A stretch of 52,305 nucleotides of DNA from NCBI GenBank assembly GCA_003280655.1, contig QCEK01000010.1:1-52305 (forward strand), given 5' to 3'. Positions 21,111 through 30,621 of the stretch are shown here, one piece after another. A program made the position numbers and the translations under genes. The stretch's first letter is position 1. The number at the start of each line of letters is the position of its first letter. The notes below the pieces were generated by a model. It had not been told where the DNA came from. It ran no database searches and saw only the letters and a list, made by a program, of their open reading frames with translations. This stretch comes from Prochlorococcus sp. AG-355-O17 (GTDB lineage: Bacteria > Cyanobacteriota > Cyanobacteriia > PCC-6307 > Cyanobiaceae).

Positions 21111-23393
21111 CTAGATTTTTCCAATATTTAGGAAAAGAGTTTCTCCAGTTGATTTCTTTCCAGTCCCATCATTGTCAGTTGAAATCCATGCTTGACCGTC
21201 GCTTGTTATTGCTAAACCTTCAACCTTCTCGAGGATAAAACCACCAGTAGATTTCATAACTGGTTTTAGATCAGTAACTAACTCTTTTTCAACTAAGGGA
21301 TAAAGTCTTGGAGGAATATTAGATTGAAGACCTTCGAAAATAACATCATCTAAATCTATCTTATATATAGCTTTCAATTTTGCTTTCTTACCATAGAAAC
21401 TATCTCTTTCGATTACGTATAACGCCCCGTCATGGTAAGTCAATTCTGAAATTCCAACTCCCCCTTTTTTGATCCTATCTAATTGATAATTTACGGCCCC
21501 CCACTGTTTAGTTTTTAAATTATAGGAAAGGATCTTAGTAGTATTGAAAGTATCATCACCCCAAGGCTTCTGTTGAGCAATATAAAGAATATCTCCGTTT
21601 CTTGTTATGCCTTCAAATCCAGGATTTTTAGCATAATTAAGATACGAGGCTGGCGGAGTTATCTTCTCTAGAATTTCACCATCTGAGCTTACATGGTAGA
21701 TAGCAGGAGGATGTTTATCAAGCTTTTTCTTGATTCCTTCAGTAGAAATGTAGAATCCACCATTACCATCAGTTGTAATACCCTCTTGATCCATAAATAA
21801 TGCAGTCTTGCCATCTAGCTTTATATCAATAGCTCTTTCCAATAGTGCTGGCGAGGATGAAGGATCAATAACATAAATTCTTGGCTGAGTTTTAAATGTT
21901 CCATCATTTACAGCATAAATTTTTCCGTCATCACCAGCCACCATTCCACTAATTGCCCCCCAAGAAACAAAATCAAGTCCGTTTTCATTTGTTAAATGTG
22001 GGTAAGAAGCTGGTGCATCTTGGAGTTGATAGATAGTTACATGAGAGGAAAGTCCAGGTTCTTTTTTGTTGTAGTCTTTTTCATTAGCTGATGCGATTAG
22101 ACCTCTATCAGGAATAGCAACAAATCCTTCTGGTCCAATGCCTGATGGAAGTAATTGAGTAAGCAAAGGTTGATTTAGTTCTGTGATATCGTAAACAGCT
22201 ACTATCCCAGCTCGTTCAGCACCAACAAATAAATAGGGCGTTCCATTAATTTTTGAATATGTAACTGACTCAGGTTCTACTCCCTTTTTACCTGCTCTCC
22301 CATCTTGGAAATGACCTATTTGTGCTATTGCTCTTTCTAGTCTATTTGCATCTTCATAAACTACTGTTCCATCTTTTTTAAAAATAGTCCAGGATCTTGA
22401 ACCACCTCTTTTTGCCTGATTTGGATCAATATGCTTGTAATCGCCTTCATTTGCTGTTGCGAAATGGTCATTATCAATCCAAGTAAGACCATCGGGTTCT
22501 CTTCTTACATTCTTTAGTTTGCTCTTAAATTTATGTGCTCCATCTTTCTTTGTATCCATTCCTGCCATTTGTTTTACAACTCCTGCCGAGAAATGTGATA
22601 TTACATTTCCATCTTTATCAATTACTGCAAGATGGTTGTTTTCTTGAAGAGAGACAACTGTTTCACCAAGATCATTAATAGCAACGAATTCTGGTTCGGG
22701 ATCGAAAGGAGCTATTTTGGATAAGCCTGTTAAATCAACTTTTTTAATTGAGTTACATTGTATTTTTCCTCTTTTGTTTAACTTCACAAGAGAAACATAA
22801 CCTGGAGGATTAATTTGAATGCCATTGTCATCAATTTGAGGGATAAATCCATTTTTATATTCTTCATCCCTCTCATTCTCGATAGCGACAGCTAGAAATG
22901 TTCCGTCTGGAGAGACAAAAACGCTATCAGGCTGTCCACCTAAATCACATTCTTTTACTGCTTTTCTTGTTTCTAAATTATATTGAACTATTGCTCCTGA
23001 AGGATTTGTATAACTTTCAGATGTATTCGAACCTATATAAGCATTGTTTCCAAGTGCTGCAATTCCAGTTGGTTCTGCCTCAAGTTCAACAACTCCCAAT
23101 GCTTTAGGTTTGGCAGGGTCTGAGATATCAACTAAACCTACTACTCCTAGATCGCTATCTGTATACATCAAAGTCTTTCCATCTTCTGAAGCCGTAACAA
23201 CCTCTGAAGAAGTTTTGGTTGTAGATTTTGATCCGTCTGGTAAATTGTCACTTACATTAAAAGAAGAAATTCTGTTGAAGTTTTTTTCATTTGCCCAATA
23301 TTTTGTATTCCAATTTGCAAATCCGCTACTTGTAGAGGAGGCGAAGATTGCAAGTAATGCTGAAAAACTTGCAGCAGCTAGGGTTTTTTTCAT
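21111..23393 (-). CDS. Exported phytase-like esterase/phosphatase (PhoA-like in Prochlorococcus)
   Basis: 760 residues with a signal peptide ending ASSTSSGFA. The N-terminal half reads as a YVTN/choice-of-anchor beta-propeller (VTASEDGKTLMYTD, GQPDSVFVSPDGTFLAVA). The C-terminal half carries the phytase-like esterase pattern (MDQEGITTDGNGGFYISTE, GFEGITRNGDILYIAQQ, EGLAITSDGQAWISTDN). It has no classical PhoA Ser-102 motif. The equivalent gene in Prochlorococcus phosphate loci has been called phoA; it presumably releases phosphate from organic phosphorus outside the cell. Transcription ends at the 21072 hairpin. Confidence 0.82.
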   Translation of the reverse strand: MKKTLAAASFSALLAIFASSTSSGFANWNTKYWANEKNFNRISSFNVSDNLPDGSKSTTKTSSEVVTASEDGKTLMYTDSDLGVVGLVDISDPAKPKALGVVELEAEPTGIAALGNNAYIGSNTSESYTNPSGAIVQYNLETRKAVKECDLGGQPDSVFVSPDGTFLAVAIENERDEEYKNGFIPQIDDNGIQINPPGYVSLVKLNKRGKIQCNSIKKVDLTGLSKIAPFDPEPEFVAINDLGETVVSLQENNHLAVIDKDGNVISHFSAGVVKQMAGMDTKKDGAHKFKSKLKNVRREPDGLTWIDNDHFATANEGDYKHIDPNQAKRGGSRSWTIFKKDGTVVYEDANRLERAIAQIGHFQDGRAGKKGVEPESVTYSKINGTPYLFVGAERAGIVAVYDITELNQPLLTQLLPSGIGPEGFVAIPDRGLIASANEKDYNKKEPGLSSHVTIYQLQDAPASYPHLTNENGLDFVSWGAISGMVAGDDGKIYAVNDGTFKTQPRIYVIDPSSSPALLERAIDIKLDGKTALFMDQEGITTDGNGGFYISTEGIKKKLDKHPPAIYHVSSDGEILEKITPPASYLNYAKNPGFEGITRNGDILYIAQQKPWGDDTFNTTKILSYNLKTKQWGAVNYQLDRIKKGGVGISELTYHDGALYVIERDSFYGKKAKLKAIYKIDLDDVIFEGLQSNIPPRLYPLVEKELVTDLKPVMKSTGGFILEKVEGLAITSDGQAWISTDNDGTGKKSTGETLFLNIGKI

Positions 23394-23499
23394 TTAGTGC
23401 ATAAGGAAACACTTTCATATTCCCTTTAAAAAGTTAAGAAAAAAAAATAGATTTATTAAGAACAATTTAAGGTTTATAAAAAGGTAAGCAAAAAAAAAA

Positions 23500-23524
23500 G
23501 GACCTCTAAATTAGAGGTCCTTTT
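23500..23524. terminator. Intrinsic terminator of the porin gene
   Basis: GGACCTCTAA (23500-23509) pairs with TTAGAGGTCC (23511-23520). A run of A to its left gives T residues on the minus strand, where the porin transcript ends; TTTT follows on the plus strand too. Confidence 0.85.
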
Positions 23525-23540
23525 AATGAGGTTGATTTCT

Positions 23541-24845
23541 TTAGAACTTGAAACCAATTTCTGCACCGATACCAGTAGTATCATCTCCACCATTTTCTCC
23601 TTCAACTATAAATGCAAAAGGAGTGAAACTCATACCATCATTAAATTTGTAGGTATAAGAAAGATCATAGGCATATAATTCCTCATCCCCATCAGTTATT
23701 GCACCGTTGGTACCCATACCTACTGTGATTTCACCAGGGCCAAGATCAGAACTTAGTCCAACTGCAAATTGAGTTGTATCATTTCCTGTATCTGGGTCAC
23801 CAAATTCGTATCCACCACTAATTGTTGGAAAACCATCAGGAGAATAAGAAGCATTTATACCCCAGTAGGTTGCTACATCTACATCAGCGTAAGCGAGAGC
23901 AAGACCATAATTGTCTCCACTATAAGCAACGTTTAGAGCATAGATATCTTCACCTTCTGCTGTGAACATACCTCTAGTTGTTTCTCCATCATCAGCTGAA
24001 ATACCGAGTCCAAATGAGAAACCATTATCAAGATCATAACCAGCACTAATTGACTGATCACCACCAACAGCAATAGAGTTTCCTGTTCCACAATCACTTA
24101 AAGCGTCAACAGTGTTTCCATAATCACATGCTCCAGTAAATTGCTTACTTGCATCCATTGAATCACCAACAGATACAGACCAACCTCCAGCTGGGAATGT
24201 GTAGTTTATGTCAGAAACTCTAAGTCTATCTCCAAAATCTTTACCAAAGTCTGTTACTGCGAGGAAACTGTCTGTATCAGGTGTATTTCCTGTTTCAATT
24301 TCCACGTTTAACTTGTCTTCACCAGTAAAACTTGTGTTTAGATCGATCTCCCAGAAATATGAAGCCATAACAGCTTCATCGTCTACACCATCAGTACCAC
24401 CAATCTGGAATTTAGCTTTTCCTTTCATAGTTGTTGTTTCGGTGAAAGAACCAGCTTCAATGCCGTTAACACGTGCTTCGAGGCCATCGACTCTTCCTTT
24501 CATAATTGCCAACTCTGAACCAAGCTCGTCACTTAATCTGTCTATTTGGGCTCCGTTCATTAAGCCTTCACCACCAGCAATTAAGTTGTTTAATTCAGCA
24601 GCAGCTTCTAAACGAGTAACTGATTTACCATTGAATATTGGACTATTTGTTAGATCCTTTAATGAATCGTAAGCCCAATCTCCTGGGAATAGAGTATCTG
24701 ATTTAAAATCACCTAAAGATACTAAATTGCTAGAGTTTGAATAATCACTAAGATCTGTTGAATTGATCTCAGCTGCATTTACTGCAAAACCTGACGCCAA
24801 AGAAATGATGGCAGGAGCAGCAATTATTTTTTGAAAAAGTTTCAT
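23541..24845 (-). CDS. phoE: Outer-membrane porin, SomA/PhoE type
   Basis: I use ATG 24845 (MKLFQKIIAAPAII), which gives a clean signal peptide ending VNAAE. An S-layer-homology domain follows (LFPGDWAYDSLKDL...SVTRLEAAAELNNLI, ~50-90), a short coiled coil (SDELGSELAIMKGRVDGLEARV) and a beta-barrel rich in GGD/GTD turns, ending in Phe (IGFKF). The porin paralog next to pstS in Prochlorococcus is called PhoE; it should let phosphate cross the outer membrane. An 11-bp-spaced TTAA pair lies upstream. Confidence 0.88.
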   Translation of the reverse strand: MKLFQKIIAAPAIISLASGFAVNAAEINSTDLSDYSNSSNLVSLGDFKSDTLFPGDWAYDSLKDLTNSPIFNGKSVTRLEAAAELNNLIAGGEGLMNGAQIDRLSDELGSELAIMKGRVDGLEARVNGIEAGSFTETTTMKGKAKFQIGGTDGVDDEAVMASYFWEIDLNTSFTGEDKLNVEIETGNTPDTDSFLAVTDFGKDFGDRLRVSDINYTFPAGGWSVSVGDSMDASKQFTGACDYGNTVDALSDCGTGNSIAVGGDQSISAGYDLDNGFSFGLGISADDGETTRGMFTAEGEDIYALNVAYSGDNYGLALAYADVDVATYWGINASYSPDGFPTISGGYEFGDPDTGNDTTQFAVGLSSDLGPGEITVGMGTNGAITDGDEELYAYDLSYTYKFNDGMSFTPFAFIVEGENGGDDTTGIGAEIGFKF

Positions 24846-24935
24846 AAACCTCAACACGTAAAAATGGATATAAATCCAAATTCATAACAACGAATCAAGG
24901 TTAAGAAATGAGTAAGAAATAGAGTTAATAAGGAA

Positions 24936-24966
24936 TTTTTAAACAGAACTTAAACTTCTCTTTAAA
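24936..24966 (-). promoter_or_regulatory. Candidate Pho box of the porin gene
   Basis: On the minus strand TTAA cores occur at 24962, 24950 and 24939, spaced 12 and 11 bp (GTTTAAGTTCT then GTTTAAAAATT). This fits direct repeats with one helical turn spacing, less perfectly than at pstS. Confidence 0.4.
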
Positions 24967-25081
24967 TAAATAAAAAAAAACTTCTTAAATTTTGATTTTT
25001 TTATCAAAAATCCTAAAAATAAATATTTATTCATCTTCAAATATTTTCAAAACTAAATAAAAAATGTCCAGATAATATTTA

Positions 25082-25110
25082 GTTTAAATTTGGGTTAAGA
25101 ACTAATTAAC
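25082..25110 (+). promoter_or_regulatory. Candidate Pho box of pstS
   Basis: TTAA cores start at 25084, 25095 and 25106, exactly 11 bp apart (GTTTAAATTTG, GGTTAAGAACT, AATTAACTAAA). Known cyanobacterial Pho boxes are 8-bp repeats with a TTAA core separated by 3 bp, i.e. the same period. Confidence 0.55.
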
Positions 25111-25195
25111 TAAAAGATAAGCTTTTAATTAATTAGTATTTGTGTATGGATTCAGTGCTATATATATGGAGTCTTTTTATTCAATCATGACACCC

Positions 25196-26182
25196 ATGAA
25201 CATAGCAAAGAAAGCTTTGGTTTTCACTTCTACAGTAGCCATCGCTGCTGGTACAAGTGTTCCTGGCACAAGCGTTTCTGCTAAAACAAGATTAAGTGGT
25301 GCTGGTGCATCATTTCCTGCCAAAATTTATACTCGTTGGTTCAAAGATTTAGCATCTTCAGGCGGTCCAAGAGTTAATTACCAAGCTGTTGGTTCAGGCT
25401 CTGGTAGAAAAGCATTTATTGACCAGACTGTAAACTTTGGTGCTTCTGATGATCCTATGAAGGCTAAAGATATAGCAAAGGTAACAAGAGGATTAGTTCA
25501 GATTCCTATGGTTGGAGGAACTATTGCTTTTGGATATAACTATGATTGCGATTTGAAACTTACTCAAGAACAAGCAGTACAAGTTGCTATGGGTATGATC
25601 AAGAATTGGAAAGAAGTTGGTTGTAAACCTGGGAAATTAACTTGGGCACATCGTTCTGACGGATCAGGTACAACTAAAGCTTTTACAAACTCTATGGAAG
25701 CTTTTTCAAAAACTTGGACTTTAGGTACAGGTAAGTCTGTAAAATGGCCTTCAGGTGTTGGTGCAAAAGGTAATTCGGGTGTGGCAGGTGTCATCCAGAA
25801 TACTCCAGGCGCAATTGGTTATGTTAACCAGTCCTACATTAAGGGAAATGTTAAAGCTGCTGCACTCCAAAATCTTTCAGGTGAGTTTCTAAAACCATCT
25901 GTAGAAGCAGGAGCAAAAGCTCTTAATGGTATTACTTTAGATGAAAATCTTGCTGGTAAGAACCCTAATCCAACGGCAAAAGGAGCGTACCCTATCGCTT
26001 CATTGACATGGATACTTGCCTATGAAGAAGGTAATGGTAGAAACACTAAAGCAATCAAAAAAGCCTTTAATACATTGTTAAGTGATGAGTATCAAGACAA
26101 AGCTCCATCACTAGGATTTGTTCCTTTGAAAGGCGAAATTCTTGAGAAATCAAGAGCTGCGGTAAAAAGAATCGGTAAATAA
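25196..26182 (+). CDS. pstS: Phosphate ABC transporter, periplasmic binding protein PstS
   Basis: Start chosen at ATG 25196 (MNIAKKALVFTSTVAIAAG), giving a signal peptide ending SVSA; upstream in-frame ATGs at 25187 and 25142 add no signal character. Phosphate-binding motifs are GAGASFPAKIY, GSGSGRKAFI, FGASDDPM and HRSDGSGTT, as in all PstS. The binding protein delivers phosphate to PstCAB, encoded 4.4 kb away. Full length at 328 residues. Confidence 0.95.
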   Translation: MNIAKKALVFTSTVAIAAGTSVPGTSVSAKTRLSGAGASFPAKIYTRWFKDLASSGGPRVNYQAVGSGSGRKAFIDQTVNFGASDDPMKAKDIAKVTRGLVQIPMVGGTIAFGYNYDCDLKLTQEQAVQVAMGMIKNWKEVGCKPGKLTWAHRSDGSGTTKAFTNSMEAFSKTWTLGTGKSVKWPSGVGAKGNSGVAGVIQNTPGAIGYVNQSYIKGNVKAAALQNLSGEFLKPSVEAGAKALNGITLDENLAGKNPNPTAKGAYPIASLTWILAYEEGNGRNTKAIKKAFNTLLSDEYQDKAPSLGFVPLKGEILEKSRAAVKRIGK

Positions 26183-26200
26183 ATCCTAAGACAAACATTT

Positions 26201-26230
26201 AAAAGGGGGAATTTATTTCCTCCTTTTTTT
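26201..26230. terminator. Intrinsic terminator of pstS
   Basis: AAAAGGGGGAA (26201-26211) pairs with TTCCTCCTTTT (26217-26227), with one G-T wobble, and T residues follow. It overlaps the end of the convergent chrA gene. Confidence 0.75.
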
Positions 26231-27455
26231 ATGCAAAAAAATATTTTGATAAACCTAATATTAAAGAAAAGAAAATAAGTATATATGTTGGAACTAATTT
26301 AAAAAAAGATAATAGTGTGGAGATTAAAACTATAAAAATAGAGCTAATTAAAAAGAATTTTGATGAAAAACTATCTTCAATTAAATTAAAGCCAGAGAAA
26401 ATAACTGCTCCAGGAATTGTATTGATCACTCCTTCGATAAAGTAATTAATTGATTTAATTCTGTTTTTTATAAAGCCTTTTCCAAAAACAAAAATCAATA
26501 TAAAACTTGGTAAAAAAATTGCAAAAGTTGATATAAATGAATACTTTAAAGCTTCATTTATTCCTCCGATCGAAAACCCTGCTTTATATCCAATAAAACT
26601 TGTAATTAATAAGACAGGCCCAGGTGTTATTTGGCTAATCATTATTCCATCTATAAATTCATTATTTGTTAACCATCCTTGCGAGATAACATAATCACTC
26701 ATAAGAGGAATGATTACTAATCCACCTCCAAAAATAAAAAGTCCCGATTTAAAGAAGAAAAAAAACAGATTAAGGTAATCTACTAAAAACTTTGAGGTTA
26801 TAGACTCTCTTAAAAAATTATAAAACTTTGATATATCTAAAAAGACCGAGCTAATCAAAAATGAGGTTGTTGAAAATATAGATAAAGGGACCAAGCTATA
26901 AAAAATATTTTTGAATTTCTTTAAAAATATATTTATCAATCCTGCAATACTAAGAATTGTTATGAGTGGAAATTGAATACTATTATATTTAGCAAATATA
27001 AGTAGAAATAATATTGAGCTGGAGAATAATATTCGATCAAACTTTAATCTTTTTTTTAATAGAACTAATGAGAATGAAAAAATTATCCCTGCAATAATAG
27101 GCGGATTAAAATAAATTAAATCTGTTAAGAATTTTGATCCAGAACCAATTTGCCAAAAAAAACTAAGAGCTAATACTGAAATGAATCCTGGGATAATGAA
27201 ACTTATACCTGATATCAATCCACCAAGATAACCATTGATTTTAAGACCTATATATATTGCCAATTGAGTAGATATTGGTCCTGGAAGTATTTGACATAAT
27301 CCAATACCTTTTTCAAAAGATTGATTTGATATCAATTTTTTATTATTTATAAGTTCATCTTCGAATAAGGAAATATGAGCATAGGGTCCTCCAAAACTTA
27401 AAATACCAATTTTTAGGAAAGTTTTTGCAAGTTCAATTAAGGATATTTTTGCCAT
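26229..27455 (-). CDS. chrA: ChrA-family chromate/anion transporter
   Basis: 408 residues, about 10-12 hydrophobic segments in two homologous halves. The duplicated CHR signatures are [15 protein letters not shown] with [10 protein letters not shown] (N half) and [16 protein letters not shown] with [10 protein letters not shown] (C half). The family exports chromate or related oxyanions in proton-linked fashion. Located next to arsJ in Prochlorococcus phosphate loci; here it may handle an oxyanion that enters with phosphate or arsenate. It ends inside the pstS terminator. Confidence 0.9.
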   Translation of the reverse strand: MAKISLIELAKTFLKIGILSFGGPYAHISLFEDELINNKKLISNQSFEKGIGLCQILPGPISTQLAIYIGLKINGYLGGLISGISFIIPGFISVLALSFFWQIGSGSKFLTDLIYFNPPIIAGIIFSFSLVLLKKRLKFDRILFSSSILFLLIFAKYNSIQFPLITILSIAGLINIFLKKFKNIFYSLVPLSIFSTTSFLISSVFLDISKFYNFLRESITSKFLVDYLNLFFFFFKSGLFIFGGGLVIIPLMSDYVISQGWLTNNEFIDGIMISQITPGPVLLITSFIGYKAGFSIGGINEALKYSFISTFAIFLPSFILIFVFGKGFIKNRIKSINYFIEGVINTIPGAVIFSGFNLIEDSFSSKFFLISSIFIVLISTLLSFFKLVPTYILIFFSLILGLSKYFFA

Positions 27456-27485
27456 TAAAATATTCTAATTCCTAAAAATTAGTCT

Positions 27486-28745
27486 TTATGGAGCTGATAA
27501 GCTTTGTTTGATTGATGGTAATTTAAGACTCGAAATCCAAGATAAGAATATTAAAAGTGATGAAAAATAAAGACAATATTGAAGACCAATACTCGGATTT
27601 CTCCCAATCATAAATAGTAAGCCAGATAGTAATGTTCCAACTAGTCTTCCAGCAGCATTTGCCATGTAATAGAAGCCAACATTTAAACTGACTTTTTCAT
27701 TATCAGAGTAGGCCAAAATCATATAAGAATGTGTAGAGGAATTCATTGCAAAAACAAATCCAAAAATAGTAAGTCCTAAAATTATTGCTATTGATGGAGA
27801 ACTTTCTCTCCATAATGCGACTCCTATCAAAGATGGTATTACCATTAATACGGCACTCCAAAATTGGATAGCTTTACGATCTGGACTTTCTTTCTGGCTC
27901 CATATCATTCTAATTGCTGGAGCAGAAGCCTGAACAATTCCATAACCTATTACCCAGGCCCCAAGAAATAATCCTATTTCCATGTAGTCCCAACCAAATG
28001 CCATATCTAGGAATACTGGAAGAGCTACAACAAACCAAACATCTCTTGCTCCAAAAAGAAAGAATCTTGCTGCAGAAAGAATATTTATGGCATTTGATTT
28101 TGAAAAAAGATCATTAAAAGCTGGTTTGGTTTTCATCTTGCCAATTTCTCCAGGTAAAATTAATGTCAATAAAAAGGCTAAGCAGAGTCCAAAACCCATA
28201 ATTCCTACAGCATTATTGAATCCAAATAACTTATATAAAAGTCCACCCAAGAAAAAACCAACTCCCTTAAGAGCATTTTTAGATCCAGTTAAAATAGCAA
28301 CCCATTTAAAAAGTTGTTTTTGGCCAGTATCATTGCCATCATTTGTCTCTGGGACTACTGTCTTAACAGCACTTTTAGCACTCATTTTGTTTAAATCTTT
28401 TGCTATTCCACTAACTGCTTGAGCAACCATAACGTATGCGACACTAAAAATTACCGGCCAATCTTCCTTAACTGGAATAAGCATAAAAAGAGCGATGATT
28501 TGCAGGATAGTCCCAATCCATAAAGTAAGCCTTAATCCATATCTTGCTCCTATCCAGCCACCATAAAGATTAGTAATTATTCCAAAAAACTCATAAAAAA
28601 GGAAAAGTAAAGCAATTTGTAGAGTTGTGTAACCTAGCTCATGAAAGTGACCAACAACTAATAATCTTAATGCGCCGTCAGTAAGCGTGAACGCCCAATA
28701 GTTTGCTGTTACAACACTATATTGTTGAATATTAGATAACTTCAT
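27486..28745 (-). CDS. arsJ: Organoarsenical efflux permease ArsJ (MFS)
   Basis: 419 residues with ~12 membrane helices. The start VTANYWAFTLTDGALRLLVV and FLFYEFFGIITNLYGGWIGARYG are distinctive of ArsJ, the MFS permease that exports 1-arseno-3-phosphoglycerate. The gap gene 11 bp upstream makes that substrate, which fixes the assignment. Previously such genes were called only mfs in phosphate loci. Confidence 0.9.
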   Translation of the reverse strand: MKLSNIQQYSVVTANYWAFTLTDGALRLLVVGHFHELGYTTLQIALLFLFYEFFGIITNLYGGWIGARYGLRLTLWIGTILQIIALFMLIPVKEDWPVIFSVAYVMVAQAVSGIAKDLNKMSAKSAVKTVVPETNDGNDTGQKQLFKWVAILTGSKNALKGVGFFLGGLLYKLFGFNNAVGIMGFGLCLAFLLTLILPGEIGKMKTKPAFNDLFSKSNAINILSAARFFLFGARDVWFVVALPVFLDMAFGWDYMEIGLFLGAWVIGYGIVQASAPAIRMIWSQKESPDRKAIQFWSAVLMVIPSLIGVALWRESSPSIAIILGLTIFGFVFAMNSSTHSYMILAYSDNEKVSLNVGFYYMANAAGRLVGTLLSGLLFMIGRNPSIGLQYCLYFSSLLIFLSWISSLKLPSIKQSLSAP

Positions 28746-28756
28746 AAAGACATAAA

Positions 28757-29782
28757 TTAAATCTCTTTTTTGATTACATATTCAGTAAGATCTGCAAGTC
28801 TGCAGCTGTAACCCCACTCGTTGTCATACCAAGCGTATATCTTTAATAAATTTGAATTAACAACCATCGTTGATAAACTATCAACTATTGAACTTCTAGA
28901 GTCATTTACATAATCTGCAGAAACTAAAGGTCTTTCTTCGTAGCCAAGAATTCCTTTTAAATAAGTTTCTGAAGCTTCCTTTAGTGCCATATTCACTTGT
29001 TCAGTTGTCACTTCTTTATTTAATTCAAAAACTGCATCTGTTAAAGAACCATTAAGTAGAGGAACTCTTACTGCATGTCCATTTAATTTTCCTTTTAATT
29101 CTGGAAAGATCTCAGCGATAGCTTTAGCAGATCCAGTGGTAGTAGGTATTAAACTTTGCATACATCCTCTTGCTCTCCTAAGATCACTTTTATAAAAATC
29201 TACAGGAACTTGAGTGTTCGTTACATCGTGAATAGTTGTAATAGCACCGTGTTTAATAGAAAAATTTTCATTAATTACCTTTACTATCGGAGCTAAACAA
29301 TTTGTAGTGCAGGATGCTGCAGTTACTAATTTGTGTTTGGTAGGGTCATAAAGACTTTGATTTATACCGTAAACAATATTCAGTGATTCAGCTTCTGCAA
29401 CAATTCCTTTGACTGGACAAGCTACTATTACTCTTTTCATCCCAAGAGTATCAAAATAGGGATTTAGTTTGTCTGGCTTTTTATTCTTTCCTGTACATTC
29501 CAAAATAATATCTACAGAAGATTTTTCCCAAGGAACATCAAGGTAATTTTTAAAAGATGTGTAGGTTAATTTCTTTCCATCAATTATTATTTCTTCTTCT
29601 TTAACCTTTATATCTTTCACCCATCTACCATGGACTGAATCGAATTCGAGTAAATGGGCAGCAGCATTCGAATCTCCTGCTATCTCATTTATATGAGTTA
29701 TTTCTATATCAGCTCTGTCCCATAAAGCTCTGAAAACTAATCTGCCAATTCTTCCAAAACCATTAATTCCAATTTTCATCAC
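28757..29782 (-). CDS. gap: Glyceraldehyde-3-phosphate dehydrogenase, ArsJ-associated
   Basis: 341 residues with the NAD-binding [15 protein letters not shown], the catalytic Cys in [11 protein letters not shown] and His in HDVTNTQ-like context, and the C-terminal [12 protein letters not shown]. In the arsJ pair, the enzyme uses arsenate in place of phosphate to form 1-arseno-3-phosphoglycerate. It is 11 bp from arsJ and divergent from arsR, with the shared operator between them. A separate housekeeping Gap is expected elsewhere in the genome. Confidence 0.93.
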   Translation of the reverse strand: MMKIGINGFGRIGRLVFRALWDRADIEITHINEIAGDSNAAAHLLEFDSVHGRWVKDIKVKEEEIIIDGKKLTYTSFKNYLDVPWEKSSVDIILECTGKNKKPDKLNPYFDTLGMKRVIVACPVKGIVAEAESLNIVYGINQSLYDPTKHKLVTAASCTTNCLAPIVKVINENFSIKHGAITTIHDVTNTQVPVDFYKSDLRRARGCMQSLIPTTTGSAKAIAEIFPELKGKLNGHAVRVPLLNGSLTDAVFELNKEVTTEQVNMALKEASETYLKGILGYEERPLVSADYVNDSRSSIVDSLSTMVVNSNLLKIYAWYDNEWGYSCRLADLTEYVIKKEI

Positions 29783-29805
29783 TGTTGAAATTTTCTATAA
29801 TGATT

Positions 29806-29829
29806 ATACATCAAAATATTTTGATGTAT
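29806..29829. promoter_or_regulatory. ArsR/SmtB operator: perfect 24-bp palindrome
   Basis: Half-site ATACATCAAAAT followed by its exact reverse complement, with no mismatch. It lies between the divergent gap and arsR starts, the expected position for an ArsR-family 12+12 operator controlling both directions. Confidence 0.8.
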
Positions 29830-29897
29830 CAAGATTTTGTTTTTAATGCAATCTTTTTTATTTAAGCTATATTTAAAAGAATTTAATGTCCTAAAAA

Positions 29898-30218
29898 GTG
29901 TTAAAAGAGATTAGCAAAGTAAAAAAAGAAAATATATCTAAGTTGATGGTTTCATTTTCTGATACTTTTAGGCTAGAAATAATTGACCTAATGATGGATG
30001 GAGAAGTTTGTGTTTGCGATATTATGAAATTAACTAAGTTATCTCAATCAAGAATTTCATATCACATAAAAATTTTGAAGGAAGCTGGTCTTATCTCAGA
30101 CAGACAAGAAGGTAGATGGATGTACTACAGCCTAAATAAAGAATCTCTATTTTTGATCAAGGAATGGATAACTTCTTTGATGGACTATTCCTCAAATAGA
30201 AAACGTTGCTGCGAATAA
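29898..30218 (+). CDS. arsR: ArsR-family repressor
   Basis: 106 residues from a GTG start. Winged helix with the recognition helix LSQSRISYHIKILKEAGLISDRQEGRWMYYSL. The metalloid motif is EVCVCDIM (two Cys separated by one residue, as in ELCVCDL of As(III)-sensing ArsR), plus a CC pair at the end. It should release the gap-arsJ operator when arsenite binds. An ATG at 29946 is in frame but would cut into helix 1. Confidence 0.92.
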   Translation: MLKEISKVKKENISKLMVSFSDTFRLEIIDLMMDGEVCVCDIMKLTKLSQSRISYHIKILKEAGLISDRQEGRWMYYSLNKESLFLIKEWITSLMDYSSNRKRCCE

Positions 30219-30236
30219 ATTTTATTTTAGATTTTA

Positions 30237-30443
30237 TTAATTAACTTCTGATTCCCTGTCATAAGTCATTCCTGATTGTTCCATCCACTCAGCTTTAGTT
30301 TTGCAATTTTGTTTGTGATTAAAGATATGAAAACCTTCAATAATAATCATTATGGATAGAAGCAAAACAGGAATAAAATATACAGGGGAAGATATTACCT
30401 CTTTATATTTGATTTGAGCAATGAATTCCCTGTATTTAAACAT
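30237..30443 (-). CDS. 68-residue single-pass membrane protein
   Basis: One helix (VYFIPVLLLSIMIIIEGFHIF) between a polar N-terminus and a tail NHKQNCKTKAEWMEQSGM. It lies between arsR and pstC, convergent with arsR. Function unknown. Confidence 0.6.
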   Translation of the reverse strand: MFKYREFIAQIKYKEVISSPVYFIPVLLLSIMIIIEGFHIFNHKQNCKTKAEWMEQSGMTYDRESEVN

Positions 30444-30480
30444 CCCCTCAGTTTCTATTCAATAAATATTATTCACCTAT

Positions 30481-30574
30481 GGTTAAGTAAAGTTAAAGAA
30501 AAAATATTTTAAGATGTTAAGTTTAAGGATGTTAACTTTTCATGACTTTCATATACCTTTAACCCCTCTTAAAG
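30481..30574 (+). promoter_or_regulatory. Candidate PhoB-site region of pstCAB
   Basis: Imperfect tandem repeats TTTAAGATGTTAAG (30508-30521) and TTTAAGGATGTTAAC (30522-30536), more TTAA cores at 30483 and 30493, and an inverted CTTTAA-N6-TTAAAG (30557-30574). The phasing is looser than at pstS. Confidence 0.4.
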
Positions 30575-30621
30575 TCTTTTCCAATATTTAGTAGTAAATT
30601 TATAGAAATATTCTTTTTTTA

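Larger units (their letters stand above)
24846..25195. other. Divergent regulatory region porin/pstS, 350 bp
   Basis: Contains the promoters of both genes and the PhoB-site candidates listed separately. It is very AT-rich. No terminator or gene is seen. Confidence 0.5.

Noticed and set aside
24208-24672. 154-codon frame opposite the porin gene
   Set aside because: Mirror of the SLH/coiled-coil coding sequence; Ser/Pro-rich shadow.
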